14,953 nt of DNA. Source: Candidatus Colimorpha onthohippi (GTDB lineage: Bacteria; Bacteroidota; Bacteroidia; Bacteroidales; P3). A model generated the notes under the pieces. That model saw only the letters and a program-made list of their open reading frames with translations, had not been told where the DNA came from and ran no database searches. Made by a program: the position numbers and the translations under genes. Each line of letters opens with the position of its first letter. Positions within the stretch are counted from its first letter, which is position 1. Positions 14,953 to 14,953 of the stretch are shown here, one piece after another. The stretch lies in the NCBI GenBank assembly GCA_018064565.1, contig JAGHVA010000164.1, positions 1 to 14,953 of the forward strand. The letters are read 5' to 3'.

Positions 14953-14953
14953 T

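Noticed and set aside
1..14953. tRNA, rRNA, CRISPR array, insertion sequence, riboswitch.
   Set aside because: No CCA-ended cloverleaf, no regularly spaced repeats, no transposase motifs with terminal inverted repeats, and no recognisable riboswitch core were seen on reading both strands.

Overview
The window is chromosomal DNA from a member of the Bacteroidota, most likely order Bacteroidales. Four things point there. One gene encodes a secreted protein with a type IX secretion C-terminal sorting domain. Two promoters fit the Bacteroidetes pattern TTG-N18-TAnnTTTG. There are almost no Shine-Dalgarno sequences. The gene families (ApbE lipoprotein, the small TPR protein before secG, the RecD-like helicase, RlmD, FtsZ with a long C-terminal linker) are typical of the phylum. 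T9SS argues against most Bacteroides species and suits Porphyromonas-, Paludibacter- or Prevotella-like lineages. I cannot name a species.

Layout. Bases 1-1598 hold the possible tail of an upstream gene (perhaps ftsA) and a complete, somewhat divergent ftsZ on the + strand, closed by a bidirectional hairpin. Bases 1676-5319 are a minus-strand unit read as T9SS cell-surface repeat protein -> apbE lipoprotein -> yicC. It has a Bacteroidetes -7 box upstream and a striking 24-bp perfect palindrome with a T-run inside the start of apbE. Bases 5488-7195 carry rlmD and rpmH on the minus strand, separated by a strong hairpin. A 197-bp AT-rich region (7196-7392) holds two divergent promoters. Bases 7393-9934 carry, on the + strand, a small TPR-like protein, secG with a 15-bp perfect terminator stem, and a RecD/Dda-like SF1 helicase.

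Bases 10023-14952 are the downstream part of a surface-polysaccharide locus on the minus strand. Read 5'->3' it is gmd -> fcl (GDP-mannose to GDP-L-fucose) -> 5'-truncated DUF5674 gene -> small helical-protein gene (copy B) -> GT2 glycosyltransferase -> 5'-truncated second copy of the helical-protein gene (copy A) -> membrane O-acyltransferase. gmd and fcl make the activated fucose. The GT2 enzyme presumably adds a sugar, and the acyltransferase probably acetylates the glycan or modifies a related surface polymer.

The most unusual signal is in this locus. DUF5674 and the helical protein form a translationally coupled two-gene module (ATGA overlap). Remnants of the helical gene flank the GT2 gene as about 200-bp direct repeats: about 95% identical in protein (60 of 63 residues) but only about 85% in DNA. 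The broken edges of these remnants lie a few bases from glycan-enzyme genes, which looks like cassette exchange. The function of the pair is unknown.
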